Of a stretch of DNA of 44,715 nucleotides, positions 17,037 through 27,200 are shown in pieces. Each line of letters begins with the position of its first letter. Position 1 is the stretch's first letter. Below the pieces are notes generated by a model. The model ran no database searches, was not told where the DNA came from, and worked only from the letters and a program-made list of their open reading frames with translations. The DNA comes from an uncultured Clostridia bacterium (GTDB lineage Bacteria > Bacillota > Clostridia > TANB77 > CAG-508): NCBI GenBank assembly GCA_944388035.1, contig CALXHF010000015.1, forward strand, positions 1-44,715. Direction: 5' to 3'. The position numbers and the translations under genes are program-made.

Positions 17037-18542
17037 CTAATTCATATAGTCTCTTAATTTTTTACTTCTACTTGGATGTCTCAATTTTCTTAATGCTTTT
17101 GCTTCTATTTGTCTTATTCTTTCACGAGTTACATCAAATTCACGCCCTACTTCTTCTAATGTTCTTGCCTTTCCATCTTCTAATCCAAATCTTAATTTCA
17201 ACACTTTTGCTTCTCTTGGTGTTAATGTGTTCATTACTTCTTCTAATTGTTCTTTAAGCATTGTATATGCTGCTGAATCTTGCGGTGCTGGGCTATCTTC
17301 ATCTTGTATAAAGTCTCCTAGATGACTATCATCTTCTTCACCAATAGGTGTTTCTAATGATACTGGATCTTGTGCTATTTTTTGAATTTCCATTACTTTC
17401 TCTACTGGTATTTCCATCTCTTGTGCTATTTCTTCAGGCGTTGGCTCTCTTCCTAATTGTTGAAGTAAGTGTCTTGATGTCCTTATTAATTTGTTTATAG
17501 TTTCTACCATATGAACTGGTATTCTTATTGTTCTTGCTTGATCTGCAATTGCTCTTGTTATTGCTTGTCTTATCCACCAAGTAGCATATGTGCTAAATTT
17601 AAAACCTTTTGTGTAATCAAATTTTTCTACTGCTTTTATCAAGCCCATATTTCCTTCTTGTATCAAGTCTAAGAACAACATACCTCTTCCAACATATTTT
17701 TTCGCAATGCTTACAACTAATCTTAAGTTTGATTCTGCTAATTTTTGTTTTGCTTCTTCATCACCTTTTAATATTCTTTTTGCTAAATCTAATTCTTGGT
17801 CAAATGTTAAAAGTGGTATTCTTCCTATTTCTCTTAAATACATCCTAACTGGGTCATCTACACTTATTCCTTCATAATTAGTGTCTGTTATTTCGTCTAA
17901 TTTTAAATCTTCCACTTCTTGTAAATCTTCTATATCTGGTTCTTCGTCTAAATCATCATTTAGACTTACTCCCATTTCTTCAAAAGCATCAAACACTTTA
18001 TCTATTTGGTCTGCATTTGCATCATCTAATTCTTTTGCTAAATCTCCATATGTTATTTGTCCTTGTTCTTTTGCTTTTTGTAATATTTTATTTACTTTTT
18101 CATTTTTAATATCTTCATCACTTTTTACTTCTTCACTATTTGTAATTTCTTCTTTATTTTCCACTGTCACTTCTTCTTGTTTTTCTTGTACTTTTTCTTC
18201 TTTTTCTACTTCTTCTATTTTTTCTGCTTTATCATCTTTACTTTCTTTTTCTACTTTTTTTATTTTTGAAACTTTTTCTTTATTTTCTTTTTGTTTTGAT
18301 TGTTTTGTTTTTGGTTTTTCTTTTGTTTTTTTCTCTTTTTTATCTTCAACTTTCTTAGTCGCTTCTTTTTTGTTTATACCTTTTTTCTTTGTTTCTTTTG
18401 GTTCTTTTTTTTCTGCTTTTTCTTTTGGTTCTTTCTTAGCTTTCTTTACTTCCGCTTTTTCTTCTTTTTTTGCTACTTTTTTTGTTGTTTTTTTCTTTGT
18501 TTCTTCTTCTTTTTTTAATTCTTCATCTTTTTTCTTTGCCAT
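17037..18542 (-). CDS. rpoD: Primary sigma factor RpoD (SigA) with long charged N-terminus
   Basis: 501 residues. The C-terminal two thirds is a standard housekeeping sigma: region 1.1 (about 146-200, [20 protein letters not shown]), region 1.2 ([17 protein letters not shown]), region 2 ([20 protein letters not shown], then [17 protein letters not shown]), region 3 and region 4.2 ([20 protein letters not shown]). The first 145 residues are almost entirely Lys/Glu with Ala, Thr and Asp, far longer than in Bacillus SigA (about 370 residues in total). It follows dnaG by 15 bp, the classic dnaG-rpoD order. The start is ATG 18542 with AGGGGTG upstream. Confidence 0.95.
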   Translation of the reverse strand: MAKKKDEELKKEEETKKKTTKKVAKKEEKAEVKKAKKEPKEKAEKKEPKETKKKGINKKEATKKVEDKKEKKTKEKPKTKQSKQKENKEKVSKIKKVEKESKDDKAEKIEEVEKEEKVQEKQEEVTVENKEEITNSEEVKSDEDIKNEKVNKILQKAKEQGQITYGDLAKELDDANADQIDKVFDAFEEMGVSLNDDLDEEPDIEDLQEVEDLKLDEITDTNYEGISVDDPVRMYLREIGRIPLLTFDQELDLAKRILKGDEEAKQKLAESNLRLVVSIAKKYVGRGMLFLDLIQEGNMGLIKAVEKFDYTKGFKFSTYATWWIRQAITRAIADQARTIRIPVHMVETINKLIRTSRHLLQQLGREPTPEEIAQEMEIPVEKVMEIQKIAQDPVSLETPIGEEDDSHLGDFIQDEDSPAPQDSAAYTMLKEQLEEVMNTLTPREAKVLKLRFGLEDGKARTLEEVGREFDVTRERIRQIEAKALRKLRHPSRSKKLRDYMN

Positions 18543-18557
18543 TTTAATTTTTCACCC

Positions 18558-20349
18558 CTATTTCATTTTAGCTAATCTGACTATTATATCACTTAGCTCT
18601 TTTCCTAATTTACTTTTTTCTTCTTGTTGAACTTCACTACTTTCTAGTAATTCTAAGATTTTAAATTTTCTTTCATTTAGTCTATCTTTATCATATGCTC
18701 TTATAACATCATCTATAGCTTTTTCTATATCATCTAGCTCATAATCATCTGCTAAAATTTCTGTTATATGATTTTGTTCTTCTTCTCCCAAAGTATCTAT
18801 TATCCCATTTATATTACTATTTCCCTTTTCAAATTCTTCATACAGTTTTTTTACAATTTCTCTATTTATTCCATCTTTAAAATCTTCTAATTTTATATTT
18901 TGTTTTATTATTGGGAATATATTCAAATCTCCATTTAATAATATTGCAAGTACTGTATTTTCTCTTTTTTTAATTATTTCTGGAACTTGTTCTTTATTTT
19001 CTTTTATATGTCTTACAACTGGTTTTGGTTTTTCTAGAATTTTTTCACTTTGTTTTTTATCATATGATAATTTGTTTACTTCAGCATATATTGCTTCTTT
19101 TGATATTTCATATTCTTTTGCAATTTTTTCAATATAAACTTCTTTTTCTATATTATTGTCTATTTTTGAAATTAATTTTGCAATCTCATTTAAGAATTTA
19201 ATTTTATCACTTGTGTTATTTAAATCTAAGTTTCTTTTTAATAATCTCACTTTAAATTCTACTATTGAAAGAGCCTTGTCTACTGCGTTTTTAAATCTAG
19301 CATTACCATATTTTACTATAAATTCATCTGGATCTTTTGCACCTTCAAGCATTAAAACTCTGATATCACACCCCATATTTTGCAAAATTTCTATTGCTCT
19401 AATTTTAGCATTTAAACCTGCTTCATCTGAATCAAAACTAAGTATTATTTGTTCTGATGTTCTTCTAAGTAGCCAGCCTTGCTGTTGAGTTAGAGCCGTT
19501 CCGAAGTGGTGCTACTACATTTTTTATTCCTCTTTGATGAAGTGATATTACATCCATATACCCTTCTACAATTAATAGTTTCTTTTTTATTTCTTCTGAT
19601 TTTTTCGCAACATTTAGTCCAAATAGATTTCTTCCTTTACTAAATACTATATTTTCAGGAGAATTTATATATTTGGGTTTTGAATCATCTAGAACTCTGC
19701 CACCAAATGCTATTACTCTACCTCTACCATCACATATTGGAAACATTAGTCTATTTCTATATCTATCTATATATGTACCATTTTCATTTTTATTTACTAA
19801 ACCTGATTCCAATATTTCTTGTTCTTCAAACCCTTCTTTTCTTAATGCTTGATATAATTCATTAAATTTCCCTGAAAAACCTATTCTAAATGATTTTAAT
19901 GTTTCATTACTAAGTTGTCTTTTTTTTACATAATCTTGTGCTATTTTAGCCGTTGGTTTATACAAGTTTTCGTGATAATACTGAGCTGTAAATTCATTTA
20001 CTTTATATACTTTTTCCTTTAGTTCTTCTTTTGCTTTATCTACATTGTTTTCAAATGTTGGCAACTGTATACTTGCTCTTTCTGCTAAAGTTTGTACTGC
20101 ATCTACAAAATTAATTCCTTCTATTTTAGTTAAAAATGTAAAAACATTTCCACCTACTCCACATCCGAAGCAATGAAATATTTGTTTATCTGGTGAGACA
20201 GAAAAAGAAGGTGATTTCTCATTATGAAATGGACATAGTCCAAAAAAATTTCTTCCACTTCTTTTTAAATGCACATACTGTGAAATTACATCTACAATAT
20301 CATTAGCTTGTCTTACTTCTTCAATTGTTTCGTCACTATATCTTGGCAT
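18558..20349 (-). CDS. dnaG: DNA primase DnaG, read through a +1 frameshift at CGG
   Basis: The two halves join into a 596-residue primase. Residues 1-282 come from 20349-19504 and 283-596 from 19502-18558, skipping C 19503. The first half has the CHC2 zinc site (Cys 39, His 42, Cys 60, Cys 63) and TOPRIM Glu in VEGYMD (about 262-266); the second has the TOPRIM FDSDEAG (about 305-311) and the DnaB-binding C-terminus. At the join the expected PLGTAL appears only if one C is skipped; unshifted reading stops after 12 more codons with loss of the catalytic Asp pair. The gene is essential, so the break is unlikely to be a plain mutation. Confidence 0.92.
19501..19506 (-). other. +1 frameshift site CTT-CGG in dnaG
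   Basis: On the minus strand CTT (19506-19504) is followed by CGG (19503-19501) and A. Skipping C 19503 reads Leu then GGA, Gly 283, giving the conserved PLGTAL. Confidence 0.85.
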
Positions 20350-20475
20350 TTTTACCTCACTTTCTACAAATTATTTCTTTTTACACACTTATATTATTCG
20401 ACGTATTTTACATAAATCCTTCCAATATCAAGAAAAAATATTATTTTTTGATTTTATCTACAAAAAAACTAGCCT

Positions 20476-20715
20476 CTAAAGACTAGTATTTGCTTGCCAT
20501 TTTAAAATAGGATAACCATTATTTATATTATTTTTATCTTGTAGAAAATTATTTCCTAATAAATTATAAATACTTTTTAATTCTTTTTCTTCTTTTGGAC
20601 TTTCTTCATCATTTATTATTCCATTGCCACCATTTATTGTATTTTCTACAACAGTCTTTTCACTTCTAAAACCAACAATTCCTCCTATATTTGTACCTGT
20701 TCCGGTTATCTGACC
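20476..20715 (-). pseudogene. C-terminal fragment of a GLUG-type surface protein
   Basis: A minus-strand frame of about 80 codons with no start: it reads TGTNIGGIVGF, then an acidic helix, then NINNGYPILKWQANTSL and a TAG stop. The GGIVG block and the ending NNGYPILKW are what one sees at the C-terminus of secreted GLUG-motif and pilin-like proteins of Clostridia. The upstream end dissolves into an imperfect 18-bp hairpin (20713-20752), so this is a remnant. The 626 bp between dnaG and the next gene hold this fragment, that hairpin and a plus-strand promoter. Confidence 0.55.
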
Positions 20716-20752
20716 AAAAATAATAACAAGAAATCTTGTGATTATTTTTGGT
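20713..20752. repeat. Imperfect 18-bp inverted repeat at the edge of the surface-protein fragment
   Basis: ACCAAAAATAATAACAAG (20713-20730) pairs with CTTGTGATTATTTTTGGT (20735-20752) with a single mismatch and a 4-nt loop. It marks the 5' limit of the fragment and could be the scar of a small mobile element or an old terminator. Confidence 0.5.
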
Positions 20753-20872
20753 TTTATTTAATTAAAAATGTTGCATATGATGGTATTGATACCTACTTTT
20801 ATATTTAATTTCACGTTTTTGATATCTCGTTTAATATTTTATTTCACATTTCAGAGCAATTTTACATAAAAA

Positions 20873-20901
20873 TTGATTTAAACTTAATTTTGTGGTATAA
20901 T
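20873..20901 (+). promoter_or_regulatory. Sigma-A promoter of the small membrane gene
   Basis: TTGATT (20873-20878), a 17-bp spacer ending TGG, and TATAAT (20896-20901). The leader of about 70 nt carries a small GGAGATATATTTCTCC hairpin (20911-20926). Confidence 0.8.
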
Positions 20902-20975
20902 TATTGTATTGGAGATATATTTCTCCAGTGTAGAAAAGCCGTATAACCGCACTAGTAACAAACAAGGAGGAATTT

Positions 20976-21242
20976 ATGTTTAACAAGCTTAAGACTCTGG
21001 TGATTCTTCTGGTTCTGGTTTTTCTCGTTGTTGCAGGATATGCCATTTCTATGAATTGGTCTATCCTCACGGAGACTTTTTTTAGGTTTCCGATTGACTA
21101 TCTTATCTGGTATGTCTTTGGAATTGCAACTGCTCTTCTTGCTATGTTCATCTCCCCTCGTGTCACTCTTCCTAAGCTCAAGAGTTCTAAAGGAGAAGAA
21201 GAAAGCGAAGATGTAAGTGCACTTCTTGAAGATGACGAGTAG
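20976..21242 (+). CDS. Small two-helix membrane protein of foreign codon use
   Basis: 88 residues of unknown family. Two membrane helices (about 7-25 and 40-60) are followed by a charged, acidic C-terminal tail (GEEESEDVSALLEDDE) probably in the cytosol. The start has AAGGAGG; promoter and terminator are its own, so it is a single-gene unit facing uvrC. It stands out in base use: leucine is written CTT, CTG or CTC with no TTA, and the GC content by eye is far above its neighbours. That points to recent transfer or unusually strong expression. A small phage- or plasmid-type membrane protein is one possibility. Confidence 0.75.
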   Translation: MFNKLKTLVILLVLVFLVVAGYAISMNWSILTETFFRFPIDYLIWYVFGIATALLAMFISPRVTLPKLKSSKGEEESEDVSALLEDDE

Positions 21243-21248
21243 TAGTCA

Positions 21249-21273
21249 AAGGAGCAAGTTTTTCTTGCTCCTT
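21249..21273 (+). terminator. Terminator after the small membrane gene
   Basis: A 10-bp GC-containing stem, AAGGAGCAAG with CTTGCTCCTT (loop TTTTT), followed by CATTTTTA on the plus strand. Confidence 0.88.
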
Positions 21274-21287
21274 CATTTTTATTTATT

Positions 21288-23070
21288 TTAAAGTTCTTTT
21301 ATTCTTTTAGCAATCTCTTTTGTTATACCTTTTACAGAAGTTAGTTCTTCTATTGTTGCTTCTTTTATTTTTTTTACACTTCCAAATTGTTTAAGCAATT
21401 CTTTTTTCTTAACATCTCCTATTCCCTTTATTTCATCTAATTCTGATTTTTTCATTTGTTTGTCACGTAATTTTCTATGATATGTAATTGCTGTATCGTG
21501 AACTGTATCTTGGAATTTAGTAATTAAATTCATCAAACTTTCTGATATTTCAAATTCACTTCTATTTTCATCTATTAATGCTCTTGTTTGGTGTTTATCA
21601 TTTTTTACCATACCAAATACAGGAATATTTAAATTATACTTTTTAATTGCTGTTTTTATCGCTCTTATCTGTGTAATTCCACCATCTGCAAATATAACAT
21701 CTGGTAATTCTCCAAAACCACCTTTTGGATTTTCAATTGAATGTTTTAACCTTCTTGTTACAACTTCTTCTGTACATTTTGGGTCATCTTGTCCAAATAC
21801 ACCTTTTATTTTAAATCTCCTAGATAAGTTTTTCTTTATAACACCATCTATCATAACACACATACCGAGCCACCATATACTCTCCTGATATATTTGATAT
21901 ATCAAATGTTTCTATCTTTCTTGGTAATTTTTCTAAACCAAGTACATTTTTTAATTCTAATAATACTTCACTTTTATCTTTTTCTTTGTTTTCTAGTGTA
22001 ACTTTGCTATTCATTTCTGCCATTTCAACAAAACGAAGCTTTTCTCCTTTTTTTGGAGACTTTATTTCCACTTTTTTTCCTAAAGATGTGGATAACCATT
22101 TTTCTATTGCTTCTTTATCTTCTATTTCTTCTCTTACCATTATTTTAGAAGGAATATTTGGGTTATCTAAATAATATTGTTTTATAAAACCTGATAATAT
22201 TTCTTTATCTTCCATATCTTTTAAATCTTGGTAAAAATAATGCTCTCTTCCTATCATTTTACTTCCACGTACAAAGAATATTTCTATACATACTTGAAGT
22301 TCTGATTTTGCAATTCCTATTACATCTATACTATTTTCTGATATATTTGATACTTTTTGTTTTTCTGATACTCTTTCAATAGCATTTATTCTATCTCTTA
22401 GACTTGCCGCTTTTTCATAATCTAGATTTTTGGATGCTTCTTCCATCTCTTCTTTTAATTCTTTTATTATTTTATCTATTTTCCCATCTAAAAGATCTAT
22501 TATTTCATCTATTTGTTTTCTATATTCTTCTCTTGTTACATAACCCATACAAGGAGCTAGACATCTTCCTATATGGTAATTTAAACATGGTCTTGTTCTT
22601 TCTTTTAATGTTCTACACTGACGTATTTTATATTTTCCTTTAATAAAATCAATCATTTCCTTACAACTACCTGGGTTTGCATATGGTCCAAAATATTTAG
22701 AACCATCATTTACAAGTCTTCTTGTCATAAACACACCTGGAAAATCACTTTTTAAATCTATTTTTATATATGGATATGTTTTATCATCTTTAAGCAAAAC
22801 ATTAAATTTTGGTCTATTTTTCTTTATTAAATTACACTCTAATATTAATGCTTCTGCCTCATTATCTACTACAATATACTCAAAATGGTCAATTAAACTT
22901 ACCATTTTTTTAATTCTTTCTGTTTTATTTGTTTTTCTAAAGTATTGTCTTACTCTATTTTTTAAAGAAACTGCTTTTCCAACATATATTATAGTATCTT
23001 CTTTGTCTCTCATAACATAGACACCAGGCCTATTTGGAAGCTTTTTTAGTTCTTCTTCTATATTAAACAT
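21288..23070 (-). CDS. uvrC: Excinuclease UvrC, read through a +1 frameshift at CGG
   Basis: Joined, 593 residues: 1-401 from 23070-21868 and 402-593 from 21866-21288, skipping C 21867. The first part holds the GIY-YIG nuclease (LPNRPGVYVM, then IIYVGKA), a Cys cluster and the UVR domain that binds UvrB (about 200-235). The second holds the RNase H-like 5' nuclease (GVIKKNLSRRFKIKGVFGQ) and the tandem helix-hairpin-helix end (IKGIGDVKKKELLKQFGS). It makes both incisions in nucleotide excision repair. The join gives MVA-GMCVMIDG, matching the family; unshifted reading stops after about 15 codons and removes the 5' nuclease. No uvrA or uvrB is in the window. Confidence 0.92.
21865..21870 (-). 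other. +1 frameshift site GCT-CGG in uvrC
   Basis: GCT (21870-21868), then CGG (21867-21865) and T. Skipping C 21867 reads Ala then GGT, Gly 402, and continues into the endonuclease domain. Confidence 0.82.
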
Positions 23071-23167
23071 TAAAATCTCCTACCTTAAAATTTCTTTTTT
23101 AATTATATCAAAAATTTAAAAAAATTCATAGTTTTTTACCAAATTTTACATTTTTATATCTTTTTTG

Positions 23168-23229
23168 TTACAAAAATATTACAAAATTATTACAAAACTG
23201 TTGACAAATGATTTTTTTTGTCTTATAAT
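23168..23229 (+). promoter_or_regulatory. Consensus promoter preceded by three 11-bp repeats
   Basis: TTGACA (23201-23206), a 17-bp spacer and TATAAT (23224-23229): both hexamers match the sigma-A consensus exactly. Immediately upstream are three tandem 11-bp units starting TTACAAAA (23168, 23179, 23190), close to one helical turn each, ending right at the -35. They may act as an UP element or a regulator array. Confidence 0.85.
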
Positions 23230-23301
23230 CAAATTATAGTTAGAAATTTTACACTAAGGTTAAGCTAATTTAAGTTACACAAGATTAAGGAGTTGATTAT
23301 A

Positions 23302-23469
23302 ATGAATACACAAGAAGACTATAGACCAGTTGCAAGCTGTATGGCTTTAACTGTAAGAAAAGAACATAGGTTAACAGTAATTAAAAGAGCTACAAGAAAA
23401 ACTATTCGTATTTCTTGGAAAACATTATTGTATGCCCTATTTTTAACATTCGCCAATATTTTAGTTTAG
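23302..23469 (+). CDS. Small basic protein, 55 residues, function unknown
   Basis: ATG 23302 to TAG 23469. The N-terminus is MNTQEDYRPVASCMALTV, the middle is Lys/Arg rich (RKEHRLTVIKRATRKTIR) and the end is hydrophobic (WKTLLYALFLTFANILV), so it may lie on or in the membrane. Upstream is AAGGAGTTGATTATA, an acceptable ribosome site. It has the strongest promoter in the window and its own terminator, which makes translation likely. No family is recognised; a small envelope or antimicrobial-type peptide is speculation. Confidence 0.65.
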   Translation: MNTQEDYRPVASCMALTVRKEHRLTVIKRATRKTIRISWKTLLYALFLTFANILV

Positions 23470-23492
23470 AATTTAATAATTGAATATATATT

Positions 23493-23521
23493 AAGAGAGT
23501 CTGTTTTAAACAAACTCTCTT
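23493..23521. terminator. Terminator shared by the small basic gene and the gene at 23522
   Basis: AAGAGAGT (23493-23500) pairs with ACTCTCTT (23514-23521), with an inner TGTTT/AAACA pairing. The T-rich tract on the plus strand supports termination of the small gene; on the minus strand it follows directly after the stop codon. Confidence 0.75.
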
Positions 23522-24145
23522 TTATTTTTCTCCTATTGCTGAAACTACACTATCTATTCCTGGAAATACCAAATCTCTTAAATCATTATCTACTGTTATT
23601 TTCCAACTATCTTCATCTTTACCAATTTTTACTTTTTTTAACACAGTTTTTGTCTGTATACTTTCATCTGAAACAATTTCTTTTAACCTTTGAAGTGCTA
23701 ATTCATTTGTTATTATATTTTGACTTTCTTTTTCTTTAACTATCTTTTTCATCCACTCTGTTAAAATAGTCTTGAAATCTTTATTAGTCATTTCTATAAT
23801 TAAAGTTGCCTGATTATCCTCTACTTCTATACTTTCAACTGTCCATTCCATATTTTAAAATAGCTCTTTTTCTAACTCAGTATCTTCAGGATTTTCTAAT
23901 ATCATTTCATCTAAGCTACTGATTAACTTATCATAGTCCATATATTTATTAACTTTTTCCTTATCCAATTCTTTTAATGCTGTAAATGTTTCATTAAAAA
24001 CTCTTTCTATTTCTCGTGAATTATTATTTAAACTTATAATTACAACAGTTGTAATTATAGATATAAATACTAAAACTATTGCTATTAAAGCAATAACCTT
24101 TTCTTTTCTGCCTTTAGCATACTTTCCTGTAGAATGTTTTCCCAT
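23522..24145 (-). pseudogene. DUF5105-like membrane-anchored protein split by an in-frame TAA
   Basis: Two pieces in the same frame: 24145-23855 (one N-terminal membrane helix, about 20-43, then an acidic helical region ending LEKELF) and 23851-23522 (MEWTVESIEVEDNQATL onward to SAIGEK). Between them lies only TTT-TAA-AAT-ATG, so a single AAA-to-TAA change would create the split. The second piece has no good ribosome site. Together they read like one secreted or anchored DUF5105/DUF4878-type domain of about 205 residues. This may be a nonsense mutation, a programmed readthrough, or two genes. The start of the first piece is ATG 24145 with AGGGG upstream. Last gene of the sortase cluster. Confidence 0.6.
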
Positions 24146-24168
24146 TTTTCCCCTCACTCTTTTTTATT

Positions 24169-24206
24169 AAAATAGGAGAGTTAAATCTCGTAAAACTCTC
24201 CTATTT
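24169..24206 (-). terminator. Hairpin between the DUF11 gene and the split gene
   Basis: AAATAGGAGAGTT (24170-24182) pairs with AACTCTCCTATTT (24194-24206). On the minus strand a modest T-rich tract follows, so it may be a terminator or an attenuator within the sortase cluster. Confidence 0.7.
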
Positions 24207-24219
24207 ATTATTTATGCTA

Positions 24220-27200
24220 TTATTCTTCTTGACTATCTAAAGTTTGTTGTTCAACACTTTCAACTGCTGACTCGTTTTTGTTCTTATCATCACTTGAAGT
24301 TATATCATCTTGTTCAGTAGATTCTTCCTTTGCTGGAGGTGTAGGTGTTGTTGGTTTTTCTTCTTCTGGCTTGCTTTCCTCCTTATCAGTTGAATCTGTT
24401 GTTTCTTGTGATGAATTATTATCACTTGCTGTATTTTCTTCTTTTTCTACTGCAGTAGCTTCATCATCTTTTTCTTCACTTGCTACAACACTATTAGCTT
24501 TATCAAGTTCATCTGCTTTTGCAGCTATTTCATCAGCTTTCTCTTCACTAAGTTCTTCATCATTTATTATTGTTGATAATAAATTCATTGAATAAGTTGA
24601 TTTTTGTTCTTTATAATGAATGCTTACTGTTGCACTATCTGATAATTTATTTCCTGTTATTCCTACTAATTCTGCTGTATTAGTTACATTTACTTGTGCT
24701 CCAGTTGGAATTACAGTTCCTAAATCACTTACATCAACTACTATACCATCTAAGTGATAAGTAGCTGCTGGTATATTAACTTCATGTTCAGTTGTTCTTC
24801 TTCCATCACTAATACTATAATATCTTGTTAGGTCTGGATCCTTTGCGTGTTTTGAAACCTTATACCAAAGAATTACTTGTGTATCTGATAATGTAACAAC
24901 TGGGTTTCCATATTTATCTGTATATAATGTGCTTAAAGTTCTATTAACTGCTGCTTCATCTGGTAAACCTCCAGTTACATATTGTTGTAACATTCCATTA
25001 GGCTCATTTGCTGCAACAAAATCGTTGTACATCCTCTTTAATGATTCTGGATTATTAACAGCTGCATCAACAGCATCATCATTATTAAATTCATTTGATG
25101 CAAATACTGGTTGACTATCTCCTACTGTTTTACCAACTGTAACACTTCCAGCATAAATATATCCTTCATTATCCTCTGTTTCACCAGCTGTTCTTATAAA
25201 TAAATTCATTTTAGCTCTAGTACTATCAGTCTTACTTGTAGGTTTATCATTTGTATATTGTCCTAATCTAATATCTAATACTGTTGTTTCATTTCCTAAG
25301 TCAACTTCTTTATTCTTGAATACTGTTTTGTCAATACTTACTGTAATATCAACAGATTTAGCAGCGTCACCATATCCAATATTGTTTACTGTCCATGTTA
25401 ATTTTTGTCTATTTTTAACTGTTTCTTGTCTAACACCTGCTGGTAAGCTTCCTGATACAGTAATTCCTTCTGGTAAAATATCTGTAACTGTTTGTGTATC
25501 TGTTATTATTGCAGGATAACTATCAGCCACTGTATTTTCCACTGTTAATCTGTATATAAATGTATTATTATTTGAAGCAGGATTATATACAATATTTCCA
25601 ATTTTTCTTCCATCTTTCATTGCTGTCTTTGTTAATTGTAATGATGGCTCTGGTTTTGCAACGTAATATACAATTGCTGTATTATCCTCTACTGTTATTA
25701 CAATATTTGGTTTATTTTGACTATCATATGTATATCCTTCAAATGTTTTTGATGGTATATTTACTGTATCTCCATAGTCTGCTGTTCCTGTTTCTGTTCC
25801 TAATACATTTGTTTCATTTCCTTTTTCTACATAATTAATTGTATATCCGAAAACTTGGTCTACTGGAATTTCATCAGTTTCATCTTCTCCTGCTACATCT
25901 CCTGATGTAGCTGTAACTCCATTTACAAAATATCCACGTTCTACATCTGATTCTTGAACTACATATTCATAAACTAATGTTACAGGTTCATCATCTGGTG
26001 TTAATGTTGCAATTGTTGAGTTTCCTGAAACTAAAGTTGCACCTTCTAAATTATCTGTTACAACAATATTAGTTAATGTTGTACTTCCTATATTATCTAC
26101 TGTAACTTCAAATCTTACTGTTTCTCCATATTTATATGGTTCTTCTTTTTGATCTATTACTGTTTTTTCAACTAAAAGTCCTTTTGTTTCAACTGTATCT
26201 GTAGTTATTGGGTCTTCTGGGTCTGTACTGTCGTTGTCTCCTGCTGTAACAACATTTGTAATTGCCCCATCAACTTTTAATACTTCAGTTGTGAATTCTA
26301 ATTCAACTGTTTCTCCTGCAGGTACTGTAACATCTGTTCCATTCATTAATTTATCTGCAGTTGCTTTTGAATCTTCTTCAACTTCTAATGTTCCATTAGA
26401 AATTAATTCTGATAATTCTACGTCTTTAACATTTACTGTTTCTGTCTCATCACCTGTATTTTCTACAGAGATTGTATAAGTAATTTTATCTCCAACTTTA
26501 GCAACATTATCTTCTACTGTTGCTCCTTCTGCTGTTTTTACTTCACTTGATTTTGTTATTTTTACAATTGTTGTTTCTGTTGGATCACTTTCTTCACCAT
26601 TTGCAACAGCAACGTTTGTTATTATTCTTGTTGCTCCTGCATTTACAGTTACTTTAAATGTTATTACTGTTACTTCTCCAGCTTTTGCTGTTCCAAATAT
26701 TACAGTTCCATCTTCTGATATCTCTGCATTTTCTACTGAACCATCTACATAAGTAGTCTGTTCTGGAATTCTATCTTTTACTTCAACATCTTTTTCAGAG
26801 TTGTTTGTTACTGTAATTGTATATGTAATTTGTTCTCCTTCTTGAACTAATCCTTCTCCTGTTTTTGTTGTTGCTGATTTTGTGACTATTACATCATCTT
26901 CTTGTACATTCAATGTAGATAATCCTGCTCTTGCAAAATCCGCATCAACACCACTTGGGTCCCATCCTAAATTTTGGTTTTCCCAAGGTGTTACTGTTAC
27001 TGTTTCTACTACGTCTGTTCTTGTTATTGTTGATTCTTGTATATCCTCGGTTGTAGTAGTTGTTTCTCCTGTTGTAGTACCAGTACTTGTTGTACCTTGT
27101 GTTCCTGTTTGTGTTGTTCCTTCTGTTGCTGTTTCACCTGCTGCTCCTGTTTCTTCTTCTCCTTGTGTTGCCACTTCTTCACTAGTTGATTGTTCTTCTG

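Noticed and set aside
18058..18540. Ser/Phe-rich plus-strand frame opposite rpoD
   Set aside because: It is the mirror of the KE-rich coding stretch (TTT/TTC from AAA/GAA), with no ribosome site, and rpoD is unambiguous.
20831..21070. Minus-strand frame over the small membrane gene promoter
   Set aside because: It covers a clear plus-strand promoter, ribosome site and start; no support for its own expression.
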